From CALOCN01 sp942491735 (GTDB lineage: Bacteria > Eisenbacteria > RBG-16-71-46 > JABDJR01), in contig CALOCN010000001.1 in the NCBI GenBank assembly GCA_942491735.1, forward strand, positions 992,001 through 1,056,000: a stretch of DNA of 64,000 nt. Direction: 5' to 3'. The first letter of the stretch is position 1. The number at the start of each line of letters is the position of its first letter. This document shows positions 1 through 8,244 of this stretch, piece by piece. Position numbers and translations under genes: made by a program. The notes below the pieces were generated by a model. It was given only the letters and a program-made list of their open reading frames with translations, made no database searches and was not told the DNA's origin.

Positions 1-64
1 GCCCGGGCAGCAGAACGAGCCCGAGAGTCAGACAAGTGCCTATCAGGTACACTGTTCGCGACAT
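1..64 (-). CDS. N-terminus of a secreted protein (partial)
   Basis: Only the first 21 codons are inside the window; the rest lies beyond the left edge. The minus-strand ATG at 64 is preceded by a GGAGG five bases upstream. The peptide begins MSRTVYLIGTCLTLGLVLLP: one Arg, then a hydrophobic run, which is a Sec signal peptide or signal anchor. No cleavage site or lipobox is reached, so the mature protein is unknown. It is divergent from the riboflavin operon. The start is well supported, the function unknown. Confidence 0.6.
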   Translation of the reverse strand, partial: MSRTVYLIGTCLTLGLVLLPG

Positions 65-157
65 GCAACCTCCAAATGCGATACGCCCTATCGCTTCTTT
101 GATCGGTTGATATGGCCGTCGGCTTAGGAATCTGGAGTAGAATCGTCGGGTTGCGAG

Positions 158-186
158 TTGACCGGGATCGCGACGTGATCTAACAT
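158..186 (+). promoter_or_regulatory. Sigma70-type promoter of the riboflavin operon
   Basis: TTGACC (158-163) and TAACAT (181-186) are separated by exactly 17 bases. This matches the -35 consensus at 5 of 6 positions and the -10 at 4 of 6. Transcription would start near 193, giving a leader of about 65 bases before the FMN riboswitch. No gene lies in 65-257. Confidence 0.6.
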
Positions 187-258
187 AACCGGTTACATGA
201 CAGAGGCTTGAGTGTTTTGAAGCCCTCCCTCTGTCCAGGAACAGATGTTCGAAACCGA

Positions 259-396
259 GCCTTCGGGGCGGGGTGCAAGTCCCCACCGGCGGTAAAGCCC
301 GCGAGCTGGTCACTGGGCGGCCCCCCATTGGGCCCCTCGATCGGCAGATCCTGTGAGATTCAGGAGCCGACCGTCACAGTCGGGATGGGAGAAGGC
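259..396 (+). promoter_or_regulatory. FMN riboswitch (RFN element)
   Basis: The conserved RFN blocks appear in order: CTTCGGGGCGGGGTG, CCCCACCGGCGGTAAAGCCC, GCGAGC, GCAGATCCTGTGAGATTCAG, GAGCCGACCGTCACAGTC and GGATGGGAGAAGG. P1 closes between GCCTTC (259-264) and GAAGGC (391-396). The family binds flavin mononucleotide and represses riboflavin synthesis or transport genes, which fits the rib operon directly downstream. The terminator-like hairpin at 459-492 suggests control by transcription termination. Confidence 0.97.
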
Positions 397-458
397 GGTA
401 GCGACGACGGCGTGTGCCCGGTCCTGGAGCCGGTGGCACCGGGTCGCGTCCTGCCCTG

Positions 459-492
459 CCCCGGAGCTTTCCGAGCTTCGGGGTTCGTTGTT
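459..492 (+). terminator. Riboswitch-linked terminator hairpin
   Basis: CCCCGGAGCT (459-468) pairs with AGCTTCGGGG (474-483) and is followed by the U-rich run TTCGTTGTT (484-492). It lies between the FMN aptamer and ribD, where the expression platform of a terminating riboswitch belongs. The U-tract is interrupted, so strength is uncertain; I did not identify the competing antiterminator strand. Confidence 0.6.
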
Positions 493-523
493 CCCACAAC
501 GTCCCCGGGCTCTGCGAGTCACC

Positions 524-1684
524 ATGGAGCAGACCCAGAAATCCACCCGGTCCAACCGCTCGGTCACCCCGGAGCGCGCCATGAAGCGTGCTTTGGTGCT
601 GGCCCGCCGCGGCCTGGGTCTCGTGCACCCCAACCCCGCGGTGGGAGCGGTGCTGGTGCGCGACGGACAACTGGTCGGCGAGGGCTACCACCGTCAGCGT
701 GGCGGGGACCACGCCGAGATCGCCGCCCTCAAGGTGGCCGGGGACGCGGCCCGCGGCGCCACCATGTACGTCACCCTCGAGCCCTGCAACCACACCGGCA
801 AGACCCCGCCCTGTGCACCGCGGCTTGTGGAAGCCGGCGTGGCCCGCGTGGTCATCGCCCACCTGGACCCCAACCCGGACTCCGGAGATGGGGCCCAGGC
901 CCTGCGGGACGCGGGCATCGAGGTCGAGGTGGGGCCCTGCGCCCGCGAAGCCGCCTACCTGGTCAGTGGTTTCGCTTCCCTCATGGAACGCGGTCGGCCC
1001 CGTTTCTTCCTGAAGCTCGCCTCGACCCTGGATGGACGGATTGCCTCCAGCGGCGGGGACTCGCGCTGGATCTCCTCGCCCATTGCCCGGGCCTGGGTGC
1101 ACCGTCGTCGACGCGAGGCGGACGCCATCCTGGTTGGTGCGGGAACGGTGCGCGCGGACAACCCGGCGCTCACCGTGCGTCACGTGAAGGGGCGTTCCCC
1201 GGATCGGATCGTGGTCGATTCCACGCTCTCCATCCCGGAAGGGCGCCGCATCCTCGCCGACTCGGAGCAACGCCGGATCGTGGCCACCACGGATGCCGCG
1301 CCCGACGCATCGGTCAGCGCCCTGGAGGATCGCGGCGTCACCGTGTGGAGATTCCCCTCCACCCGGGCCGGACGGGTGGATCTGCCGTCGTTGGCGCGGA
1401 AGTTGGGGGAGGAGGGTTATACGTCGGTCCTCGTCGAGGGAGGGGGCATGCTCGCGGGGGCCATGCTGCAGGCCCATCTCGCCGACGTGGTCTGGCTGGT
1501 TCTTTCCCGGACGCTTCTTCTGGGGGGAGGGGGCAAGGGCTGGACCCAGGGTCTGGATGTACCCGCCGTCCCCCGCGCGCTGCAGCTCTCGCGCACCCAT
1601 CTCCAGTCCCTGGGGCCGGATTGGTTGACCACGCTGGTTCCGCAAGCGGCCCAGTGGTGGGACCCGGAGACCGCGCATGTTTAG
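524..1684 (+). CDS. ribD: Bifunctional riboflavin deaminase/reductase RibD
   Basis: Converts 2,5-diamino-6-ribosylamino-pyrimidinone phosphate to 5-amino-6-ribitylaminouracil phosphate by deamination and then NADPH reduction. The N-terminal cytidine-deaminase-like domain has the zinc signature HAE (63-65) and PCNHTGKTPPC (Cys88, Cys97 on this start). The C-terminal RibD reductase domain starts near 160 and shows GDSRWISS, LVGAGTVRADNP and VEGGG. Starting at ATG 524 gives 386 residues. ATG 581 has a better GGAG at 6 bases and matches where the family usually begins, so the first 19 residues are doubtful. First gene of the operon; it overlaps ribE by 8 bases. Confidence 0.95.
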   Translation: MEQTQKSTRSNRSVTPERAMKRALVLARRGLGLVHPNPAVGAVLVRDGQLVGEGYHRQRGGDHAEIAALKVAGDAARGATMYVTLEPCNHTGKTPPCAPRLVEAGVARVVIAHLDPNPDSGDGAQALRDAGIEVEVGPCAREAAYLVSGFASLMERGRPRFFLKLASTLDGRIASSGGDSRWISSPIARAWVHRRRREADAILVGAGTVRADNPALTVRHVKGRSPDRIVVDSTLSIPEGRRILADSEQRRIVATTDAAPDASVSALEDRGVTVWRFPSTRAGRVDLPSLARKLGEEGYTSVLVEGGGMLAGAMLQAHLADVVWLVLSRTLLLGGGGKGWTQGLDVPAVPRALQLSRTHLQSLGPDWLTTLVPQAAQWWDPETAHV

Positions 1685-2291
1685 CGGCATCATCACCGCC
1701 ACCGGCAAGGTGGCGCGGACCCAGGCCCGCAGCGGCGGGGTCACCCTCACCCTGGATGTCCCGCAGGGGTTCCGGGAGCTCGATCCCGGGGCGAGTGTGG
1801 CGGTCAACGGGACCTGCCTCACCGTGACCGGTGCCGCCGGTTCCACCCTCAGCTTCGACGCGGTGGGGGCAACCCTGGATCGCACCCTGATCGGCCGCCT
1901 TCGCGCGGGGGATCGGGTGAACCTGGAAAAGAGCCTCACCCTGGGAAGCCCGGTCGACGGGCACCTGGTCACCGGTCATGTGGACGGGGTGGCCACGGTG
2001 GAGCAACGACGCGAAGGAGATGGCGCGGTGTACTTCGCATTGCGCGTCCCCGGGGAACTGGGACCCCAGATCGCCCTGCGGGGATCCGTGGCCGTGGACG
2101 GGGTCAGCCTGACCGTCTCGGAGGTCCGCGGACTCGTGTTCGGCGTCTCGGTCGTCCCCTACACCTTGCGCGAAACCATTCTTGGCGACTATCGCCCCGG
2201 TCGCCGCGTGCATCTCGAGACCGACGTGCTGGCCAAGTACGTGGAGCGCGCCATGGCCCATCGGGCCGAGAGCGTGCCGTCGGATACCTAG
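1677..2291 (+). CDS. ribE: Riboflavin synthase alpha subunit
   Basis: Dismutates two 6,7-dimethyl-8-ribityllumazine molecules into riboflavin plus a pyrimidine product. At 204 residues it is the usual length and begins with the classic MFSGII motif. The two tandem lumazine-binding barrels are visible: VAVNGTCLTV near residue 43 is echoed by VAVDGVSLTV near residue 140, and HLVTGHVDG marks the junction. It overlaps ribD by 8 bases and lies 13 bases before ribBA, so translation is probably coupled. Called ribC in some bacteria. Confidence 0.96.
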   Translation: MFSGIITATGKVARTQARSGGVTLTLDVPQGFRELDPGASVAVNGTCLTVTGAAGSTLSFDAVGATLDRTLIGRLRAGDRVNLEKSLTLGSPVDGHLVTGHVDGVATVEQRREGDGAVYFALRVPGELGPQIALRGSVAVDGVSLTVSEVRGLVFGVSVVPYTLRETILGDYRPGRRVHLETDVLAKYVERAMAHRAESVPSDT

Positions 2292-2304
2292 AACGGAGCA
2301 GGTC

Positions 2305-3594
2305 ATGAGTCACATCGACGAAAAACAGGCCCCTGTGGACGAAGCCGGGTTCTCCCCGGTCGAGGACGCCCTCGCCGACCTCAAGGCGGGCAAGCTGATC
2401 ATCGTCCTCGACGACGAGGATCGGGAGAACGAGGGGGATATCGTCTGCGCGGCGCAGACCATCACCGCGGACCAGGTGAACTTCATCGTGAAGGAAGCGC
2501 GCGGCCTGATCTGCGTGCCCATGACCGAGGAACGCCTCTCCCGGCTGGGTCTGGACCCCATGGTGCAGAACAACACCGCGCCCCTGGAGACCGGGTTCAC
2601 CGTCTCGGTGGATGCCGTGCGTGGGACCACCACCGGCATCAGCACCCACGATCGGGCCCTTACCATTCGCGCCCTGGCCAACCCGGACACGCGGCCCGAG
2701 GATCTGGCCCGGCCGGGACACATCTTCCCGTTGCGCGCGGTGACGGGCGGGGTGCTCAAGCGGACCGGGCACACCGAGGCGGTGGTGGATCTCATGAACC
2801 TGGCCGGTCTGGATCCGGTGGGGGTTCTCTGTGAGATTCTCGACGAGGACGGAACCATGGCCCGGCGTCCGTATCTGCAGAAGTTCGCCGCGCGTCACGA
2901 CCTCAAGGTCATCACCATCGCCGCGTTGGTGCAGTACCGTTTCCGCAAGGACCGGGTGGTGCGTCGCATCACCACCACCCGACTCCCCACCCAGCACGGG
3001 GAGTTCACCCTGCACCTCTACCGCAGCCACCTGGAAGGGCGGGATCACCTGGCCCTGGTCATGGGAGACCTCGACGATCACGAGCCGGTCCTGCTGCGCG
3101 TGCACTCCAGTTGTGTGACCGGCGACATCCTGGGCTCGTTGCGCTGCGACTGCGGGAACCAGATGCAGGAAGCGCTGGCCCGGATCGGCCGCGAGGGGCG
3201 AGGCGTTTTTCTCTACATGCTGCAGGAAGGGCGCGGCATTGGTCTGGGCAACAAGATCCTGACCTATGCCCTGCAGGATCAGGGGCTGGACACCGTGGAG
3301 GCCAACCTCAAGCTGGGCTTCAAGGCGGACGAACGGGACTACGGCGTGGGGGCGCAGATCCTCACCGATCTCGGCATCCAACGGGTCAAGCTGTTGACCA
3401 ACAATCCGGCCAAGTCCAAGGGGCTTGAGTCCTATGGCATCGAGATCGTGGAGCGGGTTGCCATCGAGGTGGGTCGCAACCCGTCCAACGAACACTACCT
3501 GGATACCAAGAAGGCCAAGATGGGTCATCTGCTCGAGGAGGACGGCGTGCGCGCCGCCCGGACCTCGGGAAGCGGGGACGAAACGCATGAATGA
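2305..3594 (+). CDS. ribBA: RibBA: DHBP synthase / GTP cyclohydrolase II
   Basis: Supplies both precursors of riboflavin: 3,4-dihydroxy-2-butanone 4-phosphate from ribulose 5-phosphate (N-terminal half) and the pyrimidine precursor from GTP (C-terminal half). The RibB domain shows DDEDRENEGD (36-45), THDRA and RPGHIFPL. The GTP cyclohydrolase II domain has zinc ligands Cys270, Cys281 and Cys283 with the canonical spacing, then EGRGIGL and TNNPAKSKGL. ATG 2305 has GGAG at 6 bases and gives 429 residues. Both halves look active, unlike degenerate fusions in some actinobacteria. It overlaps ribH by 8 bases. Confidence 0.96.
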   Translation: MSHIDEKQAPVDEAGFSPVEDALADLKAGKLIIVLDDEDRENEGDIVCAAQTITADQVNFIVKEARGLICVPMTEERLSRLGLDPMVQNNTAPLETGFTVSVDAVRGTTTGISTHDRALTIRALANPDTRPEDLARPGHIFPLRAVTGGVLKRTGHTEAVVDLMNLAGLDPVGVLCEILDEDGTMARRPYLQKFAARHDLKVITIAALVQYRFRKDRVVRRITTTRLPTQHGEFTLHLYRSHLEGRDHLALVMGDLDDHEPVLLRVHSSCVTGDILGSLRCDCGNQMQEALARIGREGRGVFLYMLQEGRGIGLGNKILTYALQDQGLDTVEANLKLGFKADERDYGVGAQILTDLGIQRVKLLTNNPAKSKGLESYGIEIVERVAIEVGRNPSNEHYLDTKKAKMGHLLEEDGVRAARTSGSGDETHE

Positions 3595-4111
3595 GTTCAA
3601 GGGATCGTTCGACGCCTCCAGCAAACGGTTCGCCATCGTTGCGGCCCGGTTCAACGAGACGTTCGTACGCAATCTGGTCGACGGCGCGGTCGATCATCTG
3701 GAGCGGTTGGGCGCAGCCGAGGACGCGGTCGATCTCTACTGGGTACCGGGCGCGTTCGAGTTGCCGCTGGCCGTGCGCGCGGCCGCGCTGAGCGGCAACT
3801 ACGACGCCATCATCCCGCTGGGGGTGGTCATCCGGGGCGCGACCTCGCACTATGACCTGGTCGCCGGTGAGGCGGCCCGAGGCGTGGCCGCGGTCTCCCG
3901 GGAGACCGGAGTCCCGGCCGTGCTGGGGGTGGTGACCGCGGATACCATGGAGCAGGCAGCCGAGCGCTGTGGTGCCAAGATGGGTAACAAGGGATGGGAT
4001 GCCGCGGCCGCCGCGGTGGAAATGGCGAATCTGGGCGAGGCTTTCGGGGGCTGGCCCGGGGACGTTGGGGGTGGATCACGTGGCGGATCCAAAAAGGACA
4101 CAAAGAGTTAG
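3587..4111 (+). CDS. ribH: 6,7-dimethyl-8-ribityllumazine synthase
   Basis: Condenses 5-amino-6-ribitylaminouracil with dihydroxybutanone phosphate; the product is the RibE substrate. Visible motifs are RFNE (21-24), GAFELP (55-60), GATSHYD with catalytic His88, and MGNKGWDAA (132-140). At 174 residues it is slightly longer than usual because of a Gly/Ser/Lys-rich tail after GGWPGD, whose codons overlap the start of nusB by 32 bases. The tail may exist mainly to carry the nusB translation start. In icosahedral lumazine synthases such C-terminal tails are often disordered. Confidence 0.95.
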   Translation: MNEFKGSFDASSKRFAIVAARFNETFVRNLVDGAVDHLERLGAAEDAVDLYWVPGAFELPLAVRAAALSGNYDAIIPLGVVIRGATSHYDLVAGEAARGVAAVSRETGVPAVLGVVTADTMEQAAERCGAKMGNKGWDAAAAAVEMANLGEAFGGWPGDVGGGSRGGSKKDTKS

Positions 4112-4547
4112 CGGCGGGATCGGCTCGGGAGGCCGCCGCCGCCAGGCTCGCGTTGTTTGCATGCAGGCCCTATACCGCGCCGACGTTATGGGAGATGCTA
4201 TGGAGGATCTCTGCGAGGAGATCCGCAGCCGCGAGTCGTTCCCGGATGACGTTCGGGATTACGCGACGCGCCTTCTGGACCGGGTGAGGGAGCACGGCAC
4301 CGAGATCGACACCATCCTCACCGCGTCCTTGACCCGCTGGGACCTGAAAAGACTGGCAACGACAGACCGCAGCGTGTTACGCATGAGTGTTGCGGAACTG
4401 CTTTATGAGCCGGACGTTCCGACCAGCGTCGTCCTGGATGAAGCGATCATCATTGCGCGACAGTTCGGCGCGGTCGAGTCCGGCCGTTTCGTCAATGGGG
4501 TACTCGATCGGGTAGCCCGCGACCACCGTCAGGAGAAAACGACTTGA
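4080..4547 (+). CDS. nusB: Transcription antitermination factor NusB
   Basis: NusB binds boxA RNA with NusE (ribosomal protein S10) and promotes antitermination of rRNA operons. The all-helical fold is recognisable from RRRQARVVCMQALYRADV near the N-terminus, TRWDLKRLATTDRSVLRM in the middle, and the closing VNGVLDRVARD. GTG 4080 preceded by GGGGGTGG gives 155 residues; GTG 4071 is an alternative with no room for a ribosome site. The ribH-nusB order is widespread. The overlap means NusB output here follows FMN-riboswitch control unless an internal promoter exists. Confidence 0.92.
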   Translation: MADPKRTQRVSGGIGSGGRRRQARVVCMQALYRADVMGDAMEDLCEEIRSRESFPDDVRDYATRLLDRVREHGTEIDTILTASLTRWDLKRLATTDRSVLRMSVAELLYEPDVPTSVVLDEAIIIARQFGAVESGRFVNGVLDRVARDHRQEKTT

Positions 4548-5275
4548 GAACCGCGTTCATCTCGGACATCCACGGGAACCTGGACGCCCTCAAGGTCGTT
4601 CTGGACGACATCGCGACCCAGGAAGTCGACCAGATCGTCTGCCTGGGCGACATCGTGGGCTACGGCCCCGAACCCAACGAGTGCGCCGCCAAGGTCAAGG
4701 AAGTCTGCGTCCATGTGGTGGCCGGAAACCACGACTACGCCGCCCTGGAGCGGATGGATACGCTGGGCTTCAACGAGTACGCCCGCGCTGCCGCGGACTG
4801 GACGACCAAGGCGCTTAGCCAGGAGTCCCGCGACTATCTCAACAGTCTCCCCCTGGCCGCCGCCGAGGGGCAGATGCGGTTCGTTCATGCCAGCCCGCTG
4901 GATCCCGAACGCTGGACCTATGTGCTTTCGTTCGAGGAGGCCATCCGCCAGTTCGACTCCTACGAGGAGCGCCTCTGCTTCATCGGGCACTCGCACCTGC
5001 CGGTGGTGATCGAGAACGACAACGGGGAGATCCGCGCCTACCAGTACCCCGAAGACACGTTCACCCTCGACGGAAGCCGTCGCTACATGGTCAACGTGGG
5101 CAGCGTGGGACAACCCCGGGACCGTGATCCCCGTGCCGGCTACATCTGGTACGACGACGCCATGGACGCGGTGTTCCTGCGCCGGCTGGAGTACCCGGTC
5201 GAGGTCGTGCAGAAGAAGATCCTCGACGCCGGCCTGCCGTCGTTCCTCGCCCAGCGTCTCGCCGCCGGCATGTAA
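4544..5275 (+). CDS. Calcineurin-like metallophosphoesterase
   Basis: Binuclear-metal phosphoesterase of the YfcE/MJ0936 group. Metal ligands are visible in SDIHGN (Asp8, His10), LGDIVGYGP (Asp36), GNHD (Asn62, His63) and GHSH near residue 149. The 243-residue length fits the family; substrates range from phosphodiesters to dinucleoside polyphosphates, so the exact reaction is unknown. Starts at TTG 4544 with AGGAG 8 bases upstream, overlapping the nusB stop by 4 bases. It has no obvious link to riboflavin, though hydrolysis of a flavin or nucleotide by-product is conceivable. Confidence 0.88.
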   Translation: MRTAFISDIHGNLDALKVVLDDIATQEVDQIVCLGDIVGYGPEPNECAAKVKEVCVHVVAGNHDYAALERMDTLGFNEYARAAADWTTKALSQESRDYLNSLPLAAAEGQMRFVHASPLDPERWTYVLSFEEAIRQFDSYEERLCFIGHSHLPVVIENDNGEIRAYQYPEDTFTLDGSRRYMVNVGSVGQPRDRDPRAGYIWYDDAMDAVFLRRLEYPVEVVQKKILDAGLPSFLAQRLAAGM

Positions 5276-5277
5276 TC

Positions 5278-5299
5278 CGGTCTCCCCCCGGGGAGACGG
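5278..5299. terminator. Palindromic hairpin between convergent genes
   Basis: CCGTCTCCCC (5278-5287) and GGGGAGACGG (5290-5299) are perfect inverted repeats around CC. The element fills the whole 24-base gap between the phosphoesterase and the convergent serpin gene. It has no U-tract on either strand, so it may be a rho-assisted or bidirectional stop. Its core resembles the 16-bp palindrome in the repeats near 12187 and 12471. Confidence 0.5.
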
Positions 5300-6538
5300 T
5301 CAGCCCGCGCTTTCCAGCTTCGACGGGTCGGCGACCCGCCCCACCAGGGTGAGCAGGTTCCGCTGGGTGTCCACCACCACGAACAGGAACGGCTGCATGA
5401 GATCCATGCTGATGAAGATGTCGGACCGGGTCCCGGCCGGCCGCGGCGGACGATCGGCATAGGACTGGGTTACCCCGCTCCCATGGGTGGAGAACTCGAA
5501 CCCGGCGCTCTGGAAAAAGCCGGTGAGATGCGCGCCCGGCGCCACCTTGTCCAGTGAGCCGGCCGCCAACGGTGCCTTGACCCCCAGGGCCTTCATCACC
5601 GGCAGCAGGTCGTGGTCCGACCGGATGCGGAACGAGGGTGCGCGCACCGAAATGTGGTGCGGTCCCAACTGCCCGAGCCACGAGCCGATGCTGTCCGGCA
5701 GCATGGTCTCGAGCTCCCCCAGGGTGTAGCCGGGGTAGGGAATGATTGCGTAGAGGGCGAGCTCCTCCTCGACGTAGGGCAGCTCGACCATCAGCCACTC
5801 GACGCCGTACCCGGCCTGGAGCGAGTCGACATTGCCGACACTCAGGACGGACAGCGTGTCCTTCTCTCCACGATCGAACGGGAAGGGGCGGGTCTGCCGG
5901 GAGACGAAGGGCCGAAGCCACTGGCCCTGGATCGAGACGGCGCTGGTGGCCACAAGCGACGCCTTGGACCCGAAGAGGGCGTTGGGAATCTCCGGGGTGA
6001 GCCCGGTGGTGTTCTCGATGTCCCGCAGGAGGGCCGCCCCGTCGGCAAGGTCGTCCCGACGCACGGTGGTGGCGTACTTCGCCGCGGCGGCGGTGATCGC
6101 GGGATCCGGGGTGGTGTCCCCGGTCACCGAGAGCGTGTTCATCCAGCGGACCCGCGTGGCGTGGTCCGGGCTCCGCGGCAGGTTCCGCAGGGCGACCTCG
6201 AAACCGCCGGCCAGCTTGGCCCGCATCCCGGGAAGCCCGCCCGCGGCGGCCAGCTCGGTGGCGGCCGGATCGCCGGCTCCCTCGGTCAGCACGGCGATGG
6301 CGCTCACCGCGGCGAGGGGCGAAAAGACGAAGTTGGGCTCCGCGCTGATGACCGGCCAGACCGCCTTGGTGAAGGCGAGCACCGAGCCGGTGGCCTGATC
6401 GATGGGGAACGCGTCGTCGAGGGCGGTATTGGGGCCGGCCGCGGGGGCGAGATCCACTTCGGGTTCGCCCGAGCAGGAGGCCAGGACAAGGGCAGCGAGG
6501 GCAAGGGCGGGTAGGCCGGGGATTCGAACGCGATGCAT
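5300..6538 (-). CDS. Serpin-family lipoprotein
   Basis: 412 residues with a lipoprotein signal peptide ending LVLASC (Cys22), so the protein is membrane-anchored outside the cytoplasm. Serpin-fold signatures are NFVFSPLAAVSAIAVL near the start of the domain and QPFLFVVVDTQRNLLTLVGR at the end. The reactive-centre hinge (FQSAGFEFSTHGSGVTQS) lacks the small-residue run that lets inhibitory serpins insert the loop, so protease inhibition is doubtful. It may be a non-inhibitory serpin acting as a binding or structural protein. It lies 97 bases after the second, better-conserved serpin and is probably co-transcribed with it. Confidence 0.85.
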   Translation of the reverse strand: MHRVRIPGLPALALAALVLASCSGEPEVDLAPAAGPNTALDDAFPIDQATGSVLAFTKAVWPVISAEPNFVFSPLAAVSAIAVLTEGAGDPAATELAAAGGLPGMRAKLAGGFEVALRNLPRSPDHATRVRWMNTLSVTGDTTPDPAITAAAAKYATTVRRDDLADGAALLRDIENTTGLTPEIPNALFGSKASLVATSAVSIQGQWLRPFVSRQTRPFPFDRGEKDTLSVLSVGNVDSLQAGYGVEWLMVELPYVEEELALYAIIPYPGYTLGELETMLPDSIGSWLGQLGPHHISVRAPSFRIRSDHDLLPVMKALGVKAPLAAGSLDKVAPGAHLTGFFQSAGFEFSTHGSGVTQSYADRPPRPAGTRSDIFISMDLMQPFLFVVVDTQRNLLTLVGRVADPSKLESAG

Positions 6539-6635
6539 GGGAGCTCCTTCCCGCGTCCACCGACCGCCCGAACCTTCGGGCGTCGAACGCGGCCGGTGAG
6601 TATACGCGATCCGGGGAGGAGGATTCCGCTTGGGG

Positions 6636-8243
6636 TCAGGACGGGTCGAGGACCCGGCCCAGGAAGAGGATGGTGCCGGTGGCGTTGTCCCGGATGAGGA
6701 AGAGGAACGGGTGGTCGGCGCGGAACTCGGGGGGTGGGTCTCCCATGGGCATGGAGGTGGCCCCCAACGTCAGGGCGGTGGCCGCGGTGGCCTCGGTCCC
6801 GGTCTCATCAACCTGGATGAACGCTTCCTGGACCACCTCCGAAATGCTCAGTGGCGTTTCGGCCATGCCCGAAAAGTCGGCGCGGTCGGTGAACGGGGTC
6901 GGCATGCCCAGGGACTGGAGCGCGGGCACCAGGCTTGCGCTCCAGCGGAAGGTGAACCTGGGAAAGGTGACCCGGACCTCGTCGTGGGACAGGGCGCCCA
7001 ACGCCTCGCGCAGGGTGTCCGGGGTGAGGGCGGCCTCCAGGGTCGCGAGGCCGTCCCGCTCCCTGGGCAAGAGGACGATCATCGAGAGCAGGTTCCCCTG
7101 GTAAGGCATCTCCAGGACCTGCGCGGGCCCGGTATCCCCATAGCGAAAATCTTCCGTCTGGTGCATGAACGGGACGGTGCGTTCCCCGCCGGCGGCGAAG
7201 AACGTGTCGTCGTGGGTGGACTCCTTCTCGAACGGCCGTCGCCAGTCGCCCAGGAAGTAGACCGCGTTGACCAGCACTAGGCGAGTGGATGGGTCCACCA
7301 TGTCCGGTTCGAGGAGCTTCGGGATGCGTTTACGGGTCCGCTCGGAGACCCAGTCGTTGATCCTGGCCGCCGCCGCCTCCGGCCGGTTCACGAAGTCGAC
7401 CCGTTGGGGCGCCGCGTCGTAGAAGCGCTCCGTGAGTTGAAGATACTCCGGGATCAGGGCGAAGCCCTCCTGTACCCACAGGCTGTTGGCCGTTTCCAGG
7501 GTGACCGCTCCCACGTTTCCCATGCCCTCCAGATACGTGATCAGCTTGCCGAAGGACGGATGCCATTCCTGGGGCGGGATCTGCACCCGCAGACCGCGTC
7601 CCATCTCGGTGGCGGTGGCGCCGCGCGCTCCGGCATAGGCCAGTCCCACCGCGGACGCCGCGCTGTAGGGAGAGATCACCAGGTTCCCGGAGCCGACCGA
7701 GGCCAGTTCCCGGTAGAGCGCGAGCGCGAACCGGGTGTTGCCGTCGTAGAAACCGAAGGGGAGGGTTTCCATGGCTTGGGCGGCCTCCGTGTAGGTACGG
7801 GCGTCGTCGGCGTCCACCGTTTTCCAGAAGGGGTCGCCGCCGTGGGAGCTCGTTGGAACCGTCTGTTTGCGCAGTCGGGCGTCGAGCAGGATCGCCTTGC
7901 CCGCAGGAAGCCGGATGGCCTGCTCCAGGGAGTGGTAGCCGAGGAAAGAGATCCGGATCGTGTAGTCGCCGGGGGGGACGCCAGCGATCACGTAGCGGCC
8001 CCGCGCATCCGTGCTGGCCCCCTGGTCGGTCCCCAGCACGATCACATTGGCAAAGGCCACCGGGACTCCCGCGAGGTCGGTCACCGTTCCCTTGATCGTG
8101 CCGGCCGGGATGTCCCGCTCCTGGGCATTGCTGTTCACCCCGAGACCCAGGCCGGCGAGTAGGAGTCCAAGAAGGCGGCGGGCCGGGCCAAGGCCCAACC
8201 CGCCGCCGCTGCCGAATCCGGATGTCTTCGCGTTCTTCGCCAT
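6636..8243 (-). CDS. Serpin with N-terminal carboxypeptidase-regulatory-like domain
   Basis: 535 residues. A signal peptide (about 20-40, ending SNAQE) is followed by a carboxypeptidase-regulatory-like beta-sandwich (about 47-126, GTVTDLAGVPVAFANV and VPPGDYTIRISFLGY), then a complete serpin domain (about 150-535) with GNLVISPYSAASAVGL and HPFLFLIRDNATGTILFLGR. The hinge, from Glu480, is ETGTEATAATA, a textbook inhibitory sequence. Counting 17 residues as in antitrypsin puts the scissile bond near Thr496-Ser497, so a secreted inhibitor of serine or cysteine proteases is likely. The ATG lies one base after the upstream VWA gene's stop (TAGCATG), so translation is coupled. Confidence 0.9.
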   Translation of the reverse strand: MAKNAKTSGFGSGGGLGLGPARRLLGLLLAGLGLGVNSNAQERDIPAGTIKGTVTDLAGVPVAFANVIVLGTDQGASTDARGRYVIAGVPPGDYTIRISFLGYHSLEQAIRLPAGKAILLDARLRKQTVPTSSHGGDPFWKTVDADDARTYTEAAQAMETLPFGFYDGNTRFALALYRELASVGSGNLVISPYSAASAVGLAYAGARGATATEMGRGLRVQIPPQEWHPSFGKLITYLEGMGNVGAVTLETANSLWVQEGFALIPEYLQLTERFYDAAPQRVDFVNRPEAAAARINDWVSERTRKRIPKLLEPDMVDPSTRLVLVNAVYFLGDWRRPFEKESTHDDTFFAAGGERTVPFMHQTEDFRYGDTGPAQVLEMPYQGNLLSMIVLLPRERDGLATLEAALTPDTLREALGALSHDEVRVTFPRFTFRWSASLVPALQSLGMPTPFTDRADFSGMAETPLSISEVVQEAFIQVDETGTEATAATALTLGATSMPMGDPPPEFRADHPFLFLIRDNATGTILFLGRVLDPS

Positions 8244-8244
8244 G

